Positions 41,492-49,923 of a DNA stretch of 64,000 nucleotides are shown here, piece by piece. Position numbers and translations under genes: made by a program. The notes under the pieces were generated by a model, which was given only the letters and a program-made list of their open reading frames with translations, had not been told where the DNA came from and did no database searches. This DNA comes from Pseudomonas uvaldensis. Its GTDB lineage: Bacteria; Pseudomonadota; Gammaproteobacteria; Pseudomonadales; Pseudomonadaceae. The DNA lies in contig NZ_JAIWKS010000008.1 of NCBI RefSeq assembly GCF_021271205.1, positions 186,001 to 250,000 on the forward strand, read 5' to 3'. Position 1 is the stretch's first letter, and every line of letters begins with the position of its first letter.

Positions 41492-43021
41492 TCAATGACT
41501 GACGCTGTCCACAGCGATGGACTCACCGCTGACGTCTTCGTAGTACGGCTGGCGTTTGGCGATGATCAGGTAAAGCAGTCCTGCAATCCCGGCGCCAATC
41601 AACCAGGAGAACGGTGAAATGCTGTCGAAGCCGGGTACCAGCGCCAGGACAATGGCAATCAGCGCCGCCGGGATGAACGCCGCCACTGCACGCAGATTGA
41701 CGCCATTGCTGTAGTAGTACGCGCCGTTGGGGTCTTCGCTGTACAACTGCGGCACATTGATCCGGCCTTTGCGGACGAGCCAGTAGTCGACCATGATCAC
41801 GCCATACAGTGGCCCGAGCAGCGCACCCAGGCCGGACAGGAAATAGACGATTACCAAAGGGCTGTTGTAGAGGTTCCACGGCAGAATCAGCACGGCGATG
41901 GCGGCGCTGATCAGCCCGGCCCGGCGGAAGGTCAGGTATTTGGGCGCCAGGTTACTGAGCACGAACGCCGGGGCAACGAAGTTGGCCATGATGTTCACCG
42001 CCACGGTGACGATCAGGAACGCCAGGCAGCCGAGCACCAGGAAAAAGGTATTGGGGATCGAGGCGATGACCTGAGTCGGGCTCTCGATGATCTGTCCGTT
42101 GATCTGGAACTGCGCACCGCACAGCAGGACGGTGATCCCGGCGAATACCAGAATGTTCACCGGCAGACCCCAGAAATTGCCGACGATAATGGTCCGTCGG
42201 CACGGTGAGGAGCGTGCGAAATCGCAGAAATTGAGCACCAGCGTGCCGTAGATCGCCAGCCACAGCGCACCACCGGCAAAGATGTTGCGCCACATTTCTC
42301 CCCCGGTCAGTGGGTCGCGTATCGACCAGGCAATGGTCGCGCCGGCCTGGCTGTACATCCAACCGGCCAGGGCCGCGACAGTGACGAGGATCACTGGACC
42401 GGCAAAACCTTCATAGCGGCGCACCATTTCCATGCCGTAGGCCAGGATCACCAACTGCACGAACCAGATCGCCACGAAACACACCCAGCCCAGGCTCGAC
42501 AGGCCGAGGATCGAATTGTGGTCATATTCGGCGAAGCCTGGGTGGATGGCCGTCAGCAGCACCCGGAACACCACGGACGCCAGGTAGGTCTGGATACCGA
42601 ACCAGGCGATGGCAATGATCGCCCGGATCAATGCAGGAATCTGCGCTCCGTGGATACCGAAACTGATCCGGCTGATCACAGGGAACGGCACGCCGGTTTT
42701 TTGCCCCATGTAGCCGGACAGGTTCATGAAGCCATACACCAGCGCGGCACCGATGCCCAGGGACAAGAGGATCTGCCAGCCACCCAGACCCAGCGCATAC
42801 AGACCGATGGCAAAGGAGTAGTTGGCGATGTTGTGTACGTCGTTGGTCCACAGGGCAAAGATACTGTAGCGACCCCAGCGCCGTCCTTCGGCCTTGGTCG
42901 GTGCCAGGTCTCTGTTATGCAGCCTGGGACTCAGGGTCAGTGGAGCGGGGGGCTTGGTATTCGGGGCGATAGTAGAGGAGGGTAGATCCAGCGCGATGTT
43001 ATTGGAGAGACTTGTACGCAT
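41492..43021 (-). CDS. NCS1-family permease for nucleobases, allantoin or hydantoin
   Basis: From ATG 43021 (AGGAG nine bases upstream) the protein is 509 residues with about 12 transmembrane helices and the NCS1 pattern: NDVHNIANYSFAIGLYALGL near the front and GVPFPVISRISFGIHGAQIP. NCS1 carriers import nucleobases, allantoin, hydantoins or thiamine with a cation. The racemase-like gene lies immediately downstream. A 12-base palindrome TTTGTATACAAA is 168 bases upstream and may be the operator. Confidence 0.92.
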   Translation of the reverse strand: MRTSLSNNIALDLPSSTIAPNTKPPAPLTLSPRLHNRDLAPTKAEGRRWGRYSIFALWTNDVHNIANYSFAIGLYALGLGGWQILLSLGIGAALVYGFMNLSGYMGQKTGVPFPVISRISFGIHGAQIPALIRAIIAIAWFGIQTYLASVVFRVLLTAIHPGFAEYDHNSILGLSSLGWVCFVAIWFVQLVILAYGMEMVRRYEGFAGPVILVTVAALAGWMYSQAGATIAWSIRDPLTGGEMWRNIFAGGALWLAIYGTLVLNFCDFARSSPCRRTIIVGNFWGLPVNILVFAGITVLLCGAQFQINGQIIESPTQVIASIPNTFFLVLGCLAFLIVTVAVNIMANFVAPAFVLSNLAPKYLTFRRAGLISAAIAVLILPWNLYNSPLVIVYFLSGLGALLGPLYGVIMVDYWLVRKGRINVPQLYSEDPNGAYYYSNGVNLRAVAAFIPAALIAIVLALVPGFDSISPFSWLIGAGIAGLLYLIIAKRQPYYEDVSGESIAVDSVSH

Positions 43022-43418
43022 TCCGGCAGGCTCCTGATCCTCGGGGGCCGCGATGACTGTGCATGAGCCCGTGGCTCGGCAATCTTCGTCGCGGCAGGCG
43101 AGCATCCTTGGTTACGGGGCATCTGCAGCCTGTACGGGATAGGGCGCTTCAGGCTTGCGGATCTAAAGTGTGTGTATTTATTGTTCAATTTGTATACAAA
43201 ACACTTGTCGACTTAAGCCATTTTTATGCCAGATCGAGGATCTAAAAGCCGAAGCGCTCATTTCGATTAGTTATCTTCGTGAGCTAAGTAATTGAAAGTA
43301 AGTGGCTTTAAATTGACCGTTTGAACAGGTATTTATTTTTCGTGAGACGTGCGTGAGGACGGTAGCGGAGCGGAGGGAGGCTAGAGGTGTAACTTTTTGG
43401 TGCGGTTATGAGAAGTTG
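43022..43418. promoter_or_regulatory. upstream region of the NCS1 permease operon
   Basis: A gap of about 400 bases that is AT-rich between about 43170 and 43340. It contains the palindrome at 43189-43200. I see no gene in it. Confidence 0.55.
43189..43200. promoter_or_regulatory. 12-base palindrome TTTGTATACAAA
   Basis: A perfect palindrome with the TTGTATACAA core used by several GntR/FCD-family regulators of purine and hydantoin genes. No such regulator gene is adjacent. Confidence 0.55.
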
Positions 43419-43455
43419 CACACAAAAAATGCCACCTTGGGTGACATTTTTGTGT
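43419..43455 (-). terminator. terminator of cysH
   Basis: On the minus strand AAAAATG-TCACC..GGTGGCATTTTTTGTGTG: stem with T run, 24 bases past the cysH stop. Confidence 0.8.
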
Positions 43456-43478
43456 ACGGGAATGCTTGTTACGGTGTT

Positions 43479-44219
43479 TCAGACCTTGGACTTGCTAATG
43501 ATGTTGCCGGCGTGCAGCCCGCATTCCTTCTGCGTGGCTTCTTCCCACCACCAGCGACCTTCGCGCTCGTGCTGGTTTGGCAGTACCGGGCGGGTGCAGG
43601 GTTCGCAGCCGATGCTGATGAAGCCGCGTTCGTGCAGGCTGTTGTAAGGCAGCTCCAGCATGCGGATATAGCCCCAGACTTCCTCGCTCGTCATTTGCGA
43701 CAGCGGGTTGAATTTGTACAGGGTGCGCTCCGGTGTGGAAAACGCCGTGTCGATTTCCAGTACCGCCACTTGACTGCGGGTGCCAGGGCTCTGGTCGCGG
43801 CGCTGGCCGGTGGCCCAGGCGCGGACATCGGACAGTTTGCGCCGCAGCGGCTCGATCTTGCGGATACCGCAGCATTCCCCATGGCCGTCCTTGTAGAAAC
43901 TGAACAGGCCTTTTTCCTTCACGAACGGATCCAGTTTCGTATGGTCCGGCGAGACCAGTTCGATATCGATCTTGTAATGCTCGCGCACCTGGTCGATGAA
44001 TCGATAGGTTTCCGGATGCAGGCGACCGGTGTCGAGGCTGAACACCTTGACGTTCTTGTTCAGCTTCCAGGCCATGTCCACCAGCACCACGTCCTCGGCG
44101 CCGCTGAAGGATATCCACAAATCATCACCGAATTCGGCGAAGGCCAGCTTGAGAATGTCTTGTGGAGACTTGTTGGCATAAGTCGTGGCGAGTTCCACGA
44201 CGTCAAACGATGGGCTCAT
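43479..44219 (-). CDS. cysH: phosphoadenylyl/adenylyl-sulfate reductase (APS-type, [4Fe-4S])
   Basis: The 246-residue protein has the PP-loop SFSGAEDVVL and the cysteine set that marks the iron-sulfur APS-reducing branch: Cys116-Cys117 (GECCGIRK) and Cys205, Cys208 (GCEPCTRP). The catalytic cysteine is Cys233 in KECGLH near the C terminus. It reduces adenylylsulfate to sulfite with thioredoxin in cysteine synthesis. Pseudomonas is known to use this branch. It is monocistronic with a terminator, and divergent from thrH. Confidence 0.95.
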   Translation of the reverse strand: MSPSFDVVELATTYANKSPQDILKLAFAEFGDDLWISFSGAEDVVLVDMAWKLNKNVKVFSLDTGRLHPETYRFIDQVREHYKIDIELVSPDHTKLDPFVKEKGLFSFYKDGHGECCGIRKIEPLRRKLSDVRAWATGQRRDQSPGTRSQVAVLEIDTAFSTPERTLYKFNPLSQMTSEEVWGYIRMLELPYNSLHERGFISIGCEPCTRPVLPNQHEREGRWWWEEATQKECGLHAGNIISKSKV

Positions 44220-44392
44220 CAGGGCGGTTTCCTACAGGTCGGTGGCGCTGGGCGCTCTATATGGGGCTGATGGTAACAAAAGCTGTCGGAGCTGGCGCGT
44301 CCCTGTGCGTTGCGTGGGGTCGGACGAATGGCTAGAGTCGGCAGGGCTTTGTTCGCTCAACCGATAAACATCAGAATAAGTGGGAGTGTCTT

Positions 44393-45010
44393 GTGGAAAT
44401 TGCCTGTCTCGACCTCGAAGGTGTGCTGGTCCCGGAGATCTGGATCGCCTTCGCCGAAAAAACCGGTATTGAGTCGCTCAGGGCGACCACCCGGGACATT
44501 CCCGACTACGACGTGCTGATGAAGCAACGCTTGCGCATCCTCGATGAGCATGGCCTCAAGCTCTCCGACATCCAGGAAGTCATCGCCACGCTCAAGCCCC
44601 TGGAAGGCGCCAGCGAATTCGTCGACTGGCTGCGCGAGCGTTTCCAGGTGGTCATCCTATCTGACACGTTCTACGAATTCTCCCAGCCGCTGATGCGCCA
44701 GTTGGGCTTCCCGACATTGCTCTGCCATCGTCTGATTACCGACGACAGCGGGCGGGTGACCGGTTATCAATTGCGTCAGAAAGATCCCAAGCGGCAGTCG
44801 GTCCTGGCCTTCAAGAGCTTGTATTATCGGGTGATCGCGGCGGGGGATTCCTACAATGACACCACGATGCTCGGCGAGGCCGATGCCGGGATTCTGTTCC
44901 ATGCCCCAGAGAATGTGATCCGTGAGTTCCCGCAATTCCCGGCGGTGCATAGCTTTGCCGAGTTGAAGCAGGAGTTTATCAAGGCGTCGAACCGGTCCCT
45001 GAACCTGTAA
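44393..45010 (+). CDS. thrH: ThrH: phosphoserine phosphatase / homoserine phosphotransferase
   Basis: The 205-residue HAD protein begins MEIACLDLEGVLVPEIWIAF, in which DLE replaces the usual DxD, as in ThrH of P. aeruginosa, and has AAGDSYNDTTMLGEADAG and VILSDTFYEF. ThrH can hydrolyse phosphoserine and transfer phosphate to homoserine, thereby feeding threonine synthesis. The GTG start has GGGAG a few bases upstream. It lies alone, divergent from cysH. Confidence 0.93.
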   Translation: MEIACLDLEGVLVPEIWIAFAEKTGIESLRATTRDIPDYDVLMKQRLRILDEHGLKLSDIQEVIATLKPLEGASEFVDWLRERFQVVILSDTFYEFSQPLMRQLGFPTLLCHRLITDDSGRVTGYQLRQKDPKRQSVLAFKSLYYRVIAAGDSYNDTTMLGEADAGILFHAPENVIREFPQFPAVHSFAELKQEFIKASNRSLNL

Positions 45011-45017
45011 ACACAAT

Positions 45018-45052
45018 CCCTGTGGGAGCGAGCAGGCTCGCTCCCACAGGGG
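45018..45052. repeat. compact REP palindrome
   Basis: CCCTGTGGGAGCGAG-CAGG-CTCGCTCCCACAGGG is a near-perfect hairpin with a short loop between the convergent thrH and pabB genes; it could also act as a terminator. Confidence 0.85.
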
Positions 45053-45056
45053 CCGG

Positions 45057-46400
45057 TTACAAATTCTGTAATGTTTCCAGCAACACCTTCACTTTAGTGA
45101 TTGATTCCTGATATTCCGCCTGCCAGTCCGAATCCGCGACAATCCCGCCACCGCCCCAGCAACACACCTGTCCATCCTTGACCAGCAGACTGCGGATGGC
45201 AATGGAACTGTCCATCTCCCCGCGCACGTCCAGGTATAACAACGATCCGCAATACAGTGCGCGTCGGGTCGGTTCCAGTTCATCGATGATTTGCATGGCG
45301 CGGATCTTCGGAGCGCCGGTGATCGAGCCGCCGGGGAAGCTGCCGGCGATCAGGTCAAGGGCGTCTTTACCCACGGCCAGTTCGCCGGTCACGCTGCTGA
45401 CCAGATGGTGGACGTTCGGGTAGCTTTCCAGACTGAACAGCTCCGGCACCCGTACCGAGCCGATGCGGCAAGTGCGGCCCAGGTCGTTGCGCAGCAGGTC
45501 GACGATCATCAGGTTTTCCGCCCGGTCCTTGGGGCTGGCCAGCAGCTCGGCGGCATGGGCCGCATCTTCGGCGGGCGTGGTGCCGCGGGGGCGGGTGCCT
45601 TTGATCGGCCGGGTTTCCACCTGGCCGGCGCTGACTTTGACGAAGCGTTCCGGAGACAGGCTAAGCACCGTGCCGCCGTCGGGCAGGCTCTGGAAACCGG
45701 AAAACGGCGTCGGGCAGGCGGTACGCAGCGCCTGGTAGGCGGCCCAGGCATCGCCCCGGCACGGTGCGCGGAAGCGCTGGGCAAAGTTGACCTGATAACA
45801 GTCTCCCGCCTGGATATAGGCCTGGATCCGTTCGAGTGCCTGTCGATATTCATCGGCGCTCAGGTCGGGGGCCATGGGGCTTTCCAGTTTGAAGGTGACC
45901 TCTGCCGCCGGGATCGGTTGGCTGAACAGCTCGATCAGGCGCTCGCGTTCGCTTTCACCGCAATGGGGATGAAACACCAGTTGGCTGGTGCCGACCTGGT
46001 GGTCAGTGACCAGCGCCCAGTCGTACACGCCGAAACGCGCGTCAGGTAGTTGTAAATCATCCTTGGCGTGGGACGGCAAGGTTTCGAGGTGTCGGCCGAA
46101 GTCATAGCTCAAGTAGCCGATCACGCCGCCAGCGAAGGGCAATTGCAGCGTATCGGGTAATGCCGCCTGCCCGAGTTTTGTCAGGTGGCTGCGCAAGCGC
46201 TGCAGGAACAGGGCGCCGCTTTCGTCCGGTAACACCGCCAGTTGCGCCAGCGGCCAGGCGCTGAGCAAGTCATAACGTCCGCGCTCGGCACTCGGACGGC
46301 CGCTGTCGAGCAGCACGCTGCCGGGGGCATGGCGAATCGCCGCAAAGTACTCGGCAGGGTTGGCGCGGTAGGGTAAAGCATGTACGGAGCAGGTTGGCAT
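45057..46400 (-). CDS. pabB: aminodeoxychorismate synthase component I
   Basis: The 447-residue protein belongs to the chorismate-binding enzymes: it has RPIKGTRPRG, VDLLRNDLGRTC, FPGGSITGAPKIRAMQ and CWGGGGIVADSD, the signature of PabB/TrpE, and lacks the tryptophan-type front feedback site. PabB uses chorismate and ammonia to make aminodeoxychorismate for folate. The PabA/glutaminase partner is not in the window. The gene is monocistronic in appearance, between REP-like hairpins. Confidence 0.94.
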   Translation of the reverse strand: MPTCSVHALPYRANPAEYFAAIRHAPGSVLLDSGRPSAERGRYDLLSAWPLAQLAVLPDESGALFLQRLRSHLTKLGQAALPDTLQLPFAGGVIGYLSYDFGRHLETLPSHAKDDLQLPDARFGVYDWALVTDHQVGTSQLVFHPHCGESERERLIELFSQPIPAAEVTFKLESPMAPDLSADEYRQALERIQAYIQAGDCYQVNFAQRFRAPCRGDAWAAYQALRTACPTPFSGFQSLPDGGTVLSLSPERFVKVSAGQVETRPIKGTRPRGTTPAEDAAHAAELLASPKDRAENLMIVDLLRNDLGRTCRIGSVRVPELFSLESYPNVHHLVSSVTGELAVGKDALDLIAGSFPGGSITGAPKIRAMQIIDELEPTRRALYCGSLLYLDVRGEMDSSIAIRSLLVKDGQVCCWGGGGIVADSDWQAEYQESITKVKVLLETLQNL

Positions 46401-46514
46401 GGGCGGGGCGAATCAGCCGTTCAGGCGGGGGGGCGATTGTAATCCCCTGTAGGATTTGCTCCTAGAGGGATGTCGGAGATGGGTACGTCCGGTGACTGAA
46501 ATAGCTCTGCTTGA

Positions 46515-46547
46515 CCCTGTAGGAGGGGATAAATCCCCTCCCACAGG
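46515..46547. repeat. REP-derived hairpin
   Basis: CCTGTAGGAGGGGAT-AA-ATCCCCTCCCACAGG forms a nearly complete hairpin in the gap between the ligase gene's stop and the pabB start. Confidence 0.75.
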
Positions 46548-46580
46548 TTATGTATCAGCCGTCAGGACAGGTTAAAGAAG

Positions 46581-47567
46581 TCACCCTTCAACCGGCGGGA
46601 TATGCCCGAACAACTCTTGGGCAAATGCCACGCGCTCTTCCACGGTTTCAACCACGCCCCGGGCCTTGAGTTCTTCCAGGCGGGCCTCCACCGCATGGGT
46701 ACGCAACGTCAGGCCGCAGTCGTTGGCAATCTGGATGTTCAGCCCTGGCCGCGCGTTCAGCTCCAGGATCAGCGGGCCTTTTTCCTGGTCCAGCACCATG
46801 TCGACGCCGATGTAGCCCAGTCCGCACAGCTCGTAGCACCCGGCGGCCAGTTTCATGAAGCCATCCCAGTAGGGCAGTTGCACACCGTCCACTGCGTTGG
46901 TGGTGTCGGGGTGCTTGGTGATGATGTTGTTCAGCCAGGTGCCGCGCAGGGTCAGGCCGGTGGCGAGATCGACGCCTACGCCGATGGCGCCCTGGTGCAG
47001 GTTGGCCTTGCCGCCGGACTGGCGGGTCGGCAACCGCAACATCGCCATCACCGGATAACCCATCAACACGATGATTCGGATGTCCGGCACACCTTCATAG
47101 CTGATGCTTTTGAAAATCTGGTCCGGCACCACGCGGTATTCGATCAGCGCCCGGTCGCGGTGCCCGCCCAGGGAATACAGGCCGGTGAGGATGCTGGAGA
47201 TGTGATGCTCGATCTCCTCGTGGCTGATGATCTTGCCCGACACCGTGCGATAGCGGCCCTCGAAGCGGTCGGCGATCACAATGATCCCGTCGCCGCCCGC
47301 GCCTTGGGCCGGCTTGATGACGAAGTCGGTGCGCCCGCCGATGATCGAGTCGAGTTTTTCGATCTCCTTCTCGGTGGAAATGATCCCGTACAGCTCCGGC
47401 ACATGAATGCCCGCGGCGATGGCCCGTTCCTTGGTGATGATCTTGTCATCCACGATGGGGTACAGGCTGCGCTTGTTGTACTTGAGCACGTAGTCGGCGT
47501 TACGCCGGTTGATGCCCATGATGCCGCGGGCTTCCAGGGCCTTCCAGGTCTTCCAGAGCCCGAACAT
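46581..47567 (-). CDS. ATP-grasp alpha-L-glutamate ligase-like protein
   Basis: The 328-residue protein is an ATP-grasp enzyme of the RimK-like group: TDFVIKPAQGAGGDGIIVI is the nucleotide-binding loop, and the metal-binding residues lie in PLILELNARPGLNIQIAN. It should form an amide bond between a carboxylate and an amine, most likely adding glutamate. It starts in the stop codon of the membrane partner (47567), so the two are coupled, and a retropepsin-like protease completes the unit. The acceptor is unknown. Its N-terminal FGLWKTWKALEARGIMGIN is short, so the active part occupies nearly all of it. Confidence 0.9.
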   Translation of the reverse strand: MFGLWKTWKALEARGIMGINRRNADYVLKYNKRSLYPIVDDKIITKERAIAAGIHVPELYGIISTEKEIEKLDSIIGGRTDFVIKPAQGAGGDGIIVIADRFEGRYRTVSGKIISHEEIEHHISSILTGLYSLGGHRDRALIEYRVVPDQIFKSISYEGVPDIRIIVLMGYPVMAMLRLPTRQSGGKANLHQGAIGVGVDLATGLTLRGTWLNNIITKHPDTTNAVDGVQLPYWDGFMKLAAGCYELCGLGYIGVDMVLDQEKGPLILELNARPGLNIQIANDCGLTLRTHAVEARLEELKARGVVETVEERVAFAQELFGHIPPVEG

Positions 47568-49099
47568 TACGAGTCTGCCTTGACGAAGGCCTTGAACCGC
47601 ACCAGCTCGGTCAGGCGGTAGCCACGGTAGCGACCCATGGCCAGCATGAAGCCCACCAGGATCAGCAGGATGGCCGGGAAGGTGAACACGAAGTAGACCA
47701 GCTCCGGCACGCTCATGATCAGGTGCGCCAGGGACGCGGCGAACAGCGTGCCGATGGCAACTTTCATCGCATGGCCGGCGCCGCGCTCTTCCCAGGTGAT
47801 GGACAGGCGTTCGATGGTCATGGTCAGGATCACCATCGGGAACAGCGCCACCGACAGGCCGCGCTCCAGGCCCAGCTTATGGCTGAACAGGCTGATGGCG
47901 GCGATCAGCACCACCACGAACGTCAATACCACCGACAGTCTGGGCAGCATCTGCAATTTGAGGTGTTCCAGGTAGGAACGTAGCGACAGGCCCAGGGTCG
48001 TGATCACCGTGAACAGGATGATGCCGAAGCCCAGCTGGGTTTCGCGGAAGGCCAGGGCGATCAGCACGGGGGTGAACGTGCCGAGGGTCTGCAGGCCGAC
48101 CAGGTTGCGCAGCACCAGGATCACCAGCACGCCGATCGGGATCATCACCATGATCATGAACGTCTGCTGGGTCTGCAGGGGCAGGCCGTAGAGCGAGTAT
48201 TCGAGGAAGTTGGCGTCGGTGTTTTCGTCCGTCAGCTTGGCCAGGCGAATGGCGTTCATTTCGCTGTTGTTCATGCTGAAGGTCACGGTGGCTTTCTTGC
48301 CGCCATCGACGGTGATCAGGTTTTCATCGCCGGTCCACCACAGCAGGCGGTCGGTAGGCAGACCCTGTTCGCCGGTGTCCGGGTTGAAGTACAGCCAGTC
48401 GGTGCCGTTGAAGCTGCGCAGCCACAGTTCGGGTGTCTGCGGCTGATCGGCTACCAGCCGGATGGTGTGGACCTTTTCCACCGGCACATGGGCAATGGAC
48501 AGCACCAGTTCGACGATCCTCGCCTTGTTGCTCGAGGAAACATCGCCGGCCAGCAGCAGTTTGACGTTGTCGTCGTTGAGGTTGTTGACCCGCTTGATGG
48601 CCTCGCTGATGAAGGTTTCCACGTCGGCCGAGTGCTGGCGGATCGGCGCCAGCAAGGCTTCGGCGGCAATCTTCTCCGGGCCTTCGACGGCGATGCTGTC
48701 GCGGAAGGTCGGGCCCTTGACCTTGGTCTTCTCGGCGCTGTAGCGCTTGGTCAGCACCAGCCGGTAATACAGCGTCTGGTTGCCCTTGGCCCGGCGGGCC
48801 GACCACGTCACCTTGCGGTTACCGTCGATCCGGTTCACCGCCACGCCGTAGTTGTTGGAAATGAAGCTCTCGTTGAGGCTCACATAGTCGCGGCTCAGGG
48901 GTGGCACGAACATCTGGACCTTTACGGGATCCTTGGCGTTGGGCACGAACTCGACCTTGGCGTCGATGTTCCACAGGTCGTCGGTAGCGTCTTCGGTCAC
49001 CGGAATGCCGAGCACGAAAATCTGATAGGCCGTCACGGACAGGCCCAGCACCACCAGGATGGCGATCAGCATTTTCAGATGGAGGGTCAGGGAGCGCAT
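47567..49099 (-). CDS. inactive transglutaminase fused to a seven-helix membrane domain
   Basis: The 510-residue protein has an N-terminal signal anchor (MRSLTLHLKMLIAILVVLGL), a periplasmic transglutaminase-like domain (about residues 35-320) in which the expected cysteine is replaced (SSSNKARIVELVLS), and about seven transmembrane helices to the C terminus, with the conserved loop RSYLEHLKLQMLPRLSV. The active-site loss is typical of this family, so the domain probably binds a substrate or partner. It overlaps the ATP-grasp gene by one base and follows the protease gene after 5 bases. Confidence 0.9.
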   Translation of the reverse strand: MRSLTLHLKMLIAILVVLGLSVTAYQIFVLGIPVTEDATDDLWNIDAKVEFVPNAKDPVKVQMFVPPLSRDYVSLNESFISNNYGVAVNRIDGNRKVTWSARRAKGNQTLYYRLVLTKRYSAEKTKVKGPTFRDSIAVEGPEKIAAEALLAPIRQHSADVETFISEAIKRVNNLNDDNVKLLLAGDVSSSNKARIVELVLSIAHVPVEKVHTIRLVADQPQTPELWLRSFNGTDWLYFNPDTGEQGLPTDRLLWWTGDENLITVDGGKKATVTFSMNNSEMNAIRLAKLTDENTDANFLEYSLYGLPLQTQQTFMIMVMIPIGVLVILVLRNLVGLQTLGTFTPVLIALAFRETQLGFGIILFTVITTLGLSLRSYLEHLKLQMLPRLSVVLTFVVVLIAAISLFSHKLGLERGLSVALFPMVILTMTIERLSITWEERGAGHAMKVAIGTLFAASLAHLIMSVPELVYFVFTFPAILLILVGFMLAMGRYRGYRLTELVRFKAFVKADS

Positions 49100-49104
49100 T
49101 GGAA

Positions 49105-49641
49105 TTACTCTGCGGTTTGAGCGGCATTGGCGCAGGCAGGTTTGCCGGCAGCGTATTTGAGACTGGGGTCGACCAGCGCGTCGAAGCGCTTGAGCGCTTC
49201 GGAGCCGATCAGCAACGGGTATTGGAATGCACTGCGGTCGGTCAGGTTCACTTCGATGCTGCGCAAGGCGGAGCCCATGCAGATGTCCAGTTCGATAACC
49301 GGCCGGGCCGTGTATTTCTTGCCTTCTTCCGGGTCGTAGTCACCTGCGCGGCGCTTGATCTTGCTGACCCGGGCCAGGGGACGTTCGATGGGGTGCGAAT
49401 GAGCAGCGTCGATAGCGAGGTAGAAACGCACCCAGGATTCGCCATTGCGTTTGAAACGCTTGATGTCTCGAGCACTGAGCGAAGCGGTCTTGGCGCCGGT
49501 ATCGAGCTTGGCGGCGACCTCCAGGTCGATACCCTGCAGGGCGGCATATTCGTTGAGGCCGTACACGGTTTTCTCACCCGCCGCGGCAAAAACGGGCAGG
49601 CACATGAAACAAAGAACAGCAGGTAAGGGCTTGAGTGTCAT
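49105..49641 (-). CDS. retropepsin-like aspartic protease (family named ATP-dependent zinc protease)
   Basis: The 178-residue protein has a signal peptide (MTLKPLPAVLCFMCLPVFAA) and a single-domain retropepsin core: Asp47-Thr48-Gly49-Ala50 in AAKLDTGAKTASLSARD, and a strand-loop PLLIGSEALKRFDAL. The family is often called a zinc protease, yet the DTGA motif is that of aspartic proteases, which act as dimers. It lies first in the trio with the membrane protein and the glutamate ligase, and probably works in the periplasm. The substrate is unknown. Confidence 0.9.
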   Translation of the reverse strand: MTLKPLPAVLCFMCLPVFAAAGEKTVYGLNEYAALQGIDLEVAAKLDTGAKTASLSARDIKRFKRNGESWVRFYLAIDAAHSHPIERPLARVSKIKRRAGDYDPEEGKKYTARPVIELDICMGSALRSIEVNLTDRSAFQYPLLIGSEALKRFDALVDPSLKYAAGKPACANAAQTAE

Positions 49642-49837
49642 AGATCCTGGTGCACGGCGTTCCGTTTATCGGTTCAGGCCCTGGCATTGCTGCACAAGCT
49701 CCTTGGGTAGCCTTCTCTATTGATAGAAGAGCAGTAAACAGCGGCGGCATTCTAGCACGGTGGTTTTCTGACGCCACCGCTGGCCGGAGGCTACGAGGTG
49801 CCCTTTGCAGTGGGGCACTTATCAGCGGTCATTAGAC

Positions 49838-49851
49838 GATTGTCGACAATC
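49838..49851. promoter_or_regulatory. operator palindrome GATTGTCGACAATC
   Basis: A perfect 14-base palindrome 73 bases before the GntR start, with the core TTGTCGACAA typical for FCD-type GntR regulators. A second TGTCGACA lies at 49914-49921. Probably the binding site of the prp regulator. Confidence 0.7.
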
Positions 49852-49913
49852 TACATTTTTTCTTTGACGTTTATCTGTCAGTTGGTTAGTTTTTGCTTCA
49901 TTGATATTTAAGG

Positions 49914-49921
49914 TGTCGACA
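49914..49921. promoter_or_regulatory. second TGTCGACA operator, over the ribosome binding region of the GntR gene
   Basis: TGTCGACA followed by AAT repeats the core of the upstream palindrome. It lies between AAGG and the ATG at 49924, so bound protein would cover the start and support self-repression. Confidence 0.6.
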
Positions 49922-49923
49922 AT

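Larger units (their letters stand above)
49642..49923. promoter_or_regulatory. divergent control region, retropepsin trio and prp operon
   Basis: A 282-base gap; the half near prpR is AT-rich (49850-49910) and holds two TGTCGACA operators. I see no gene in it. Confidence 0.7.
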
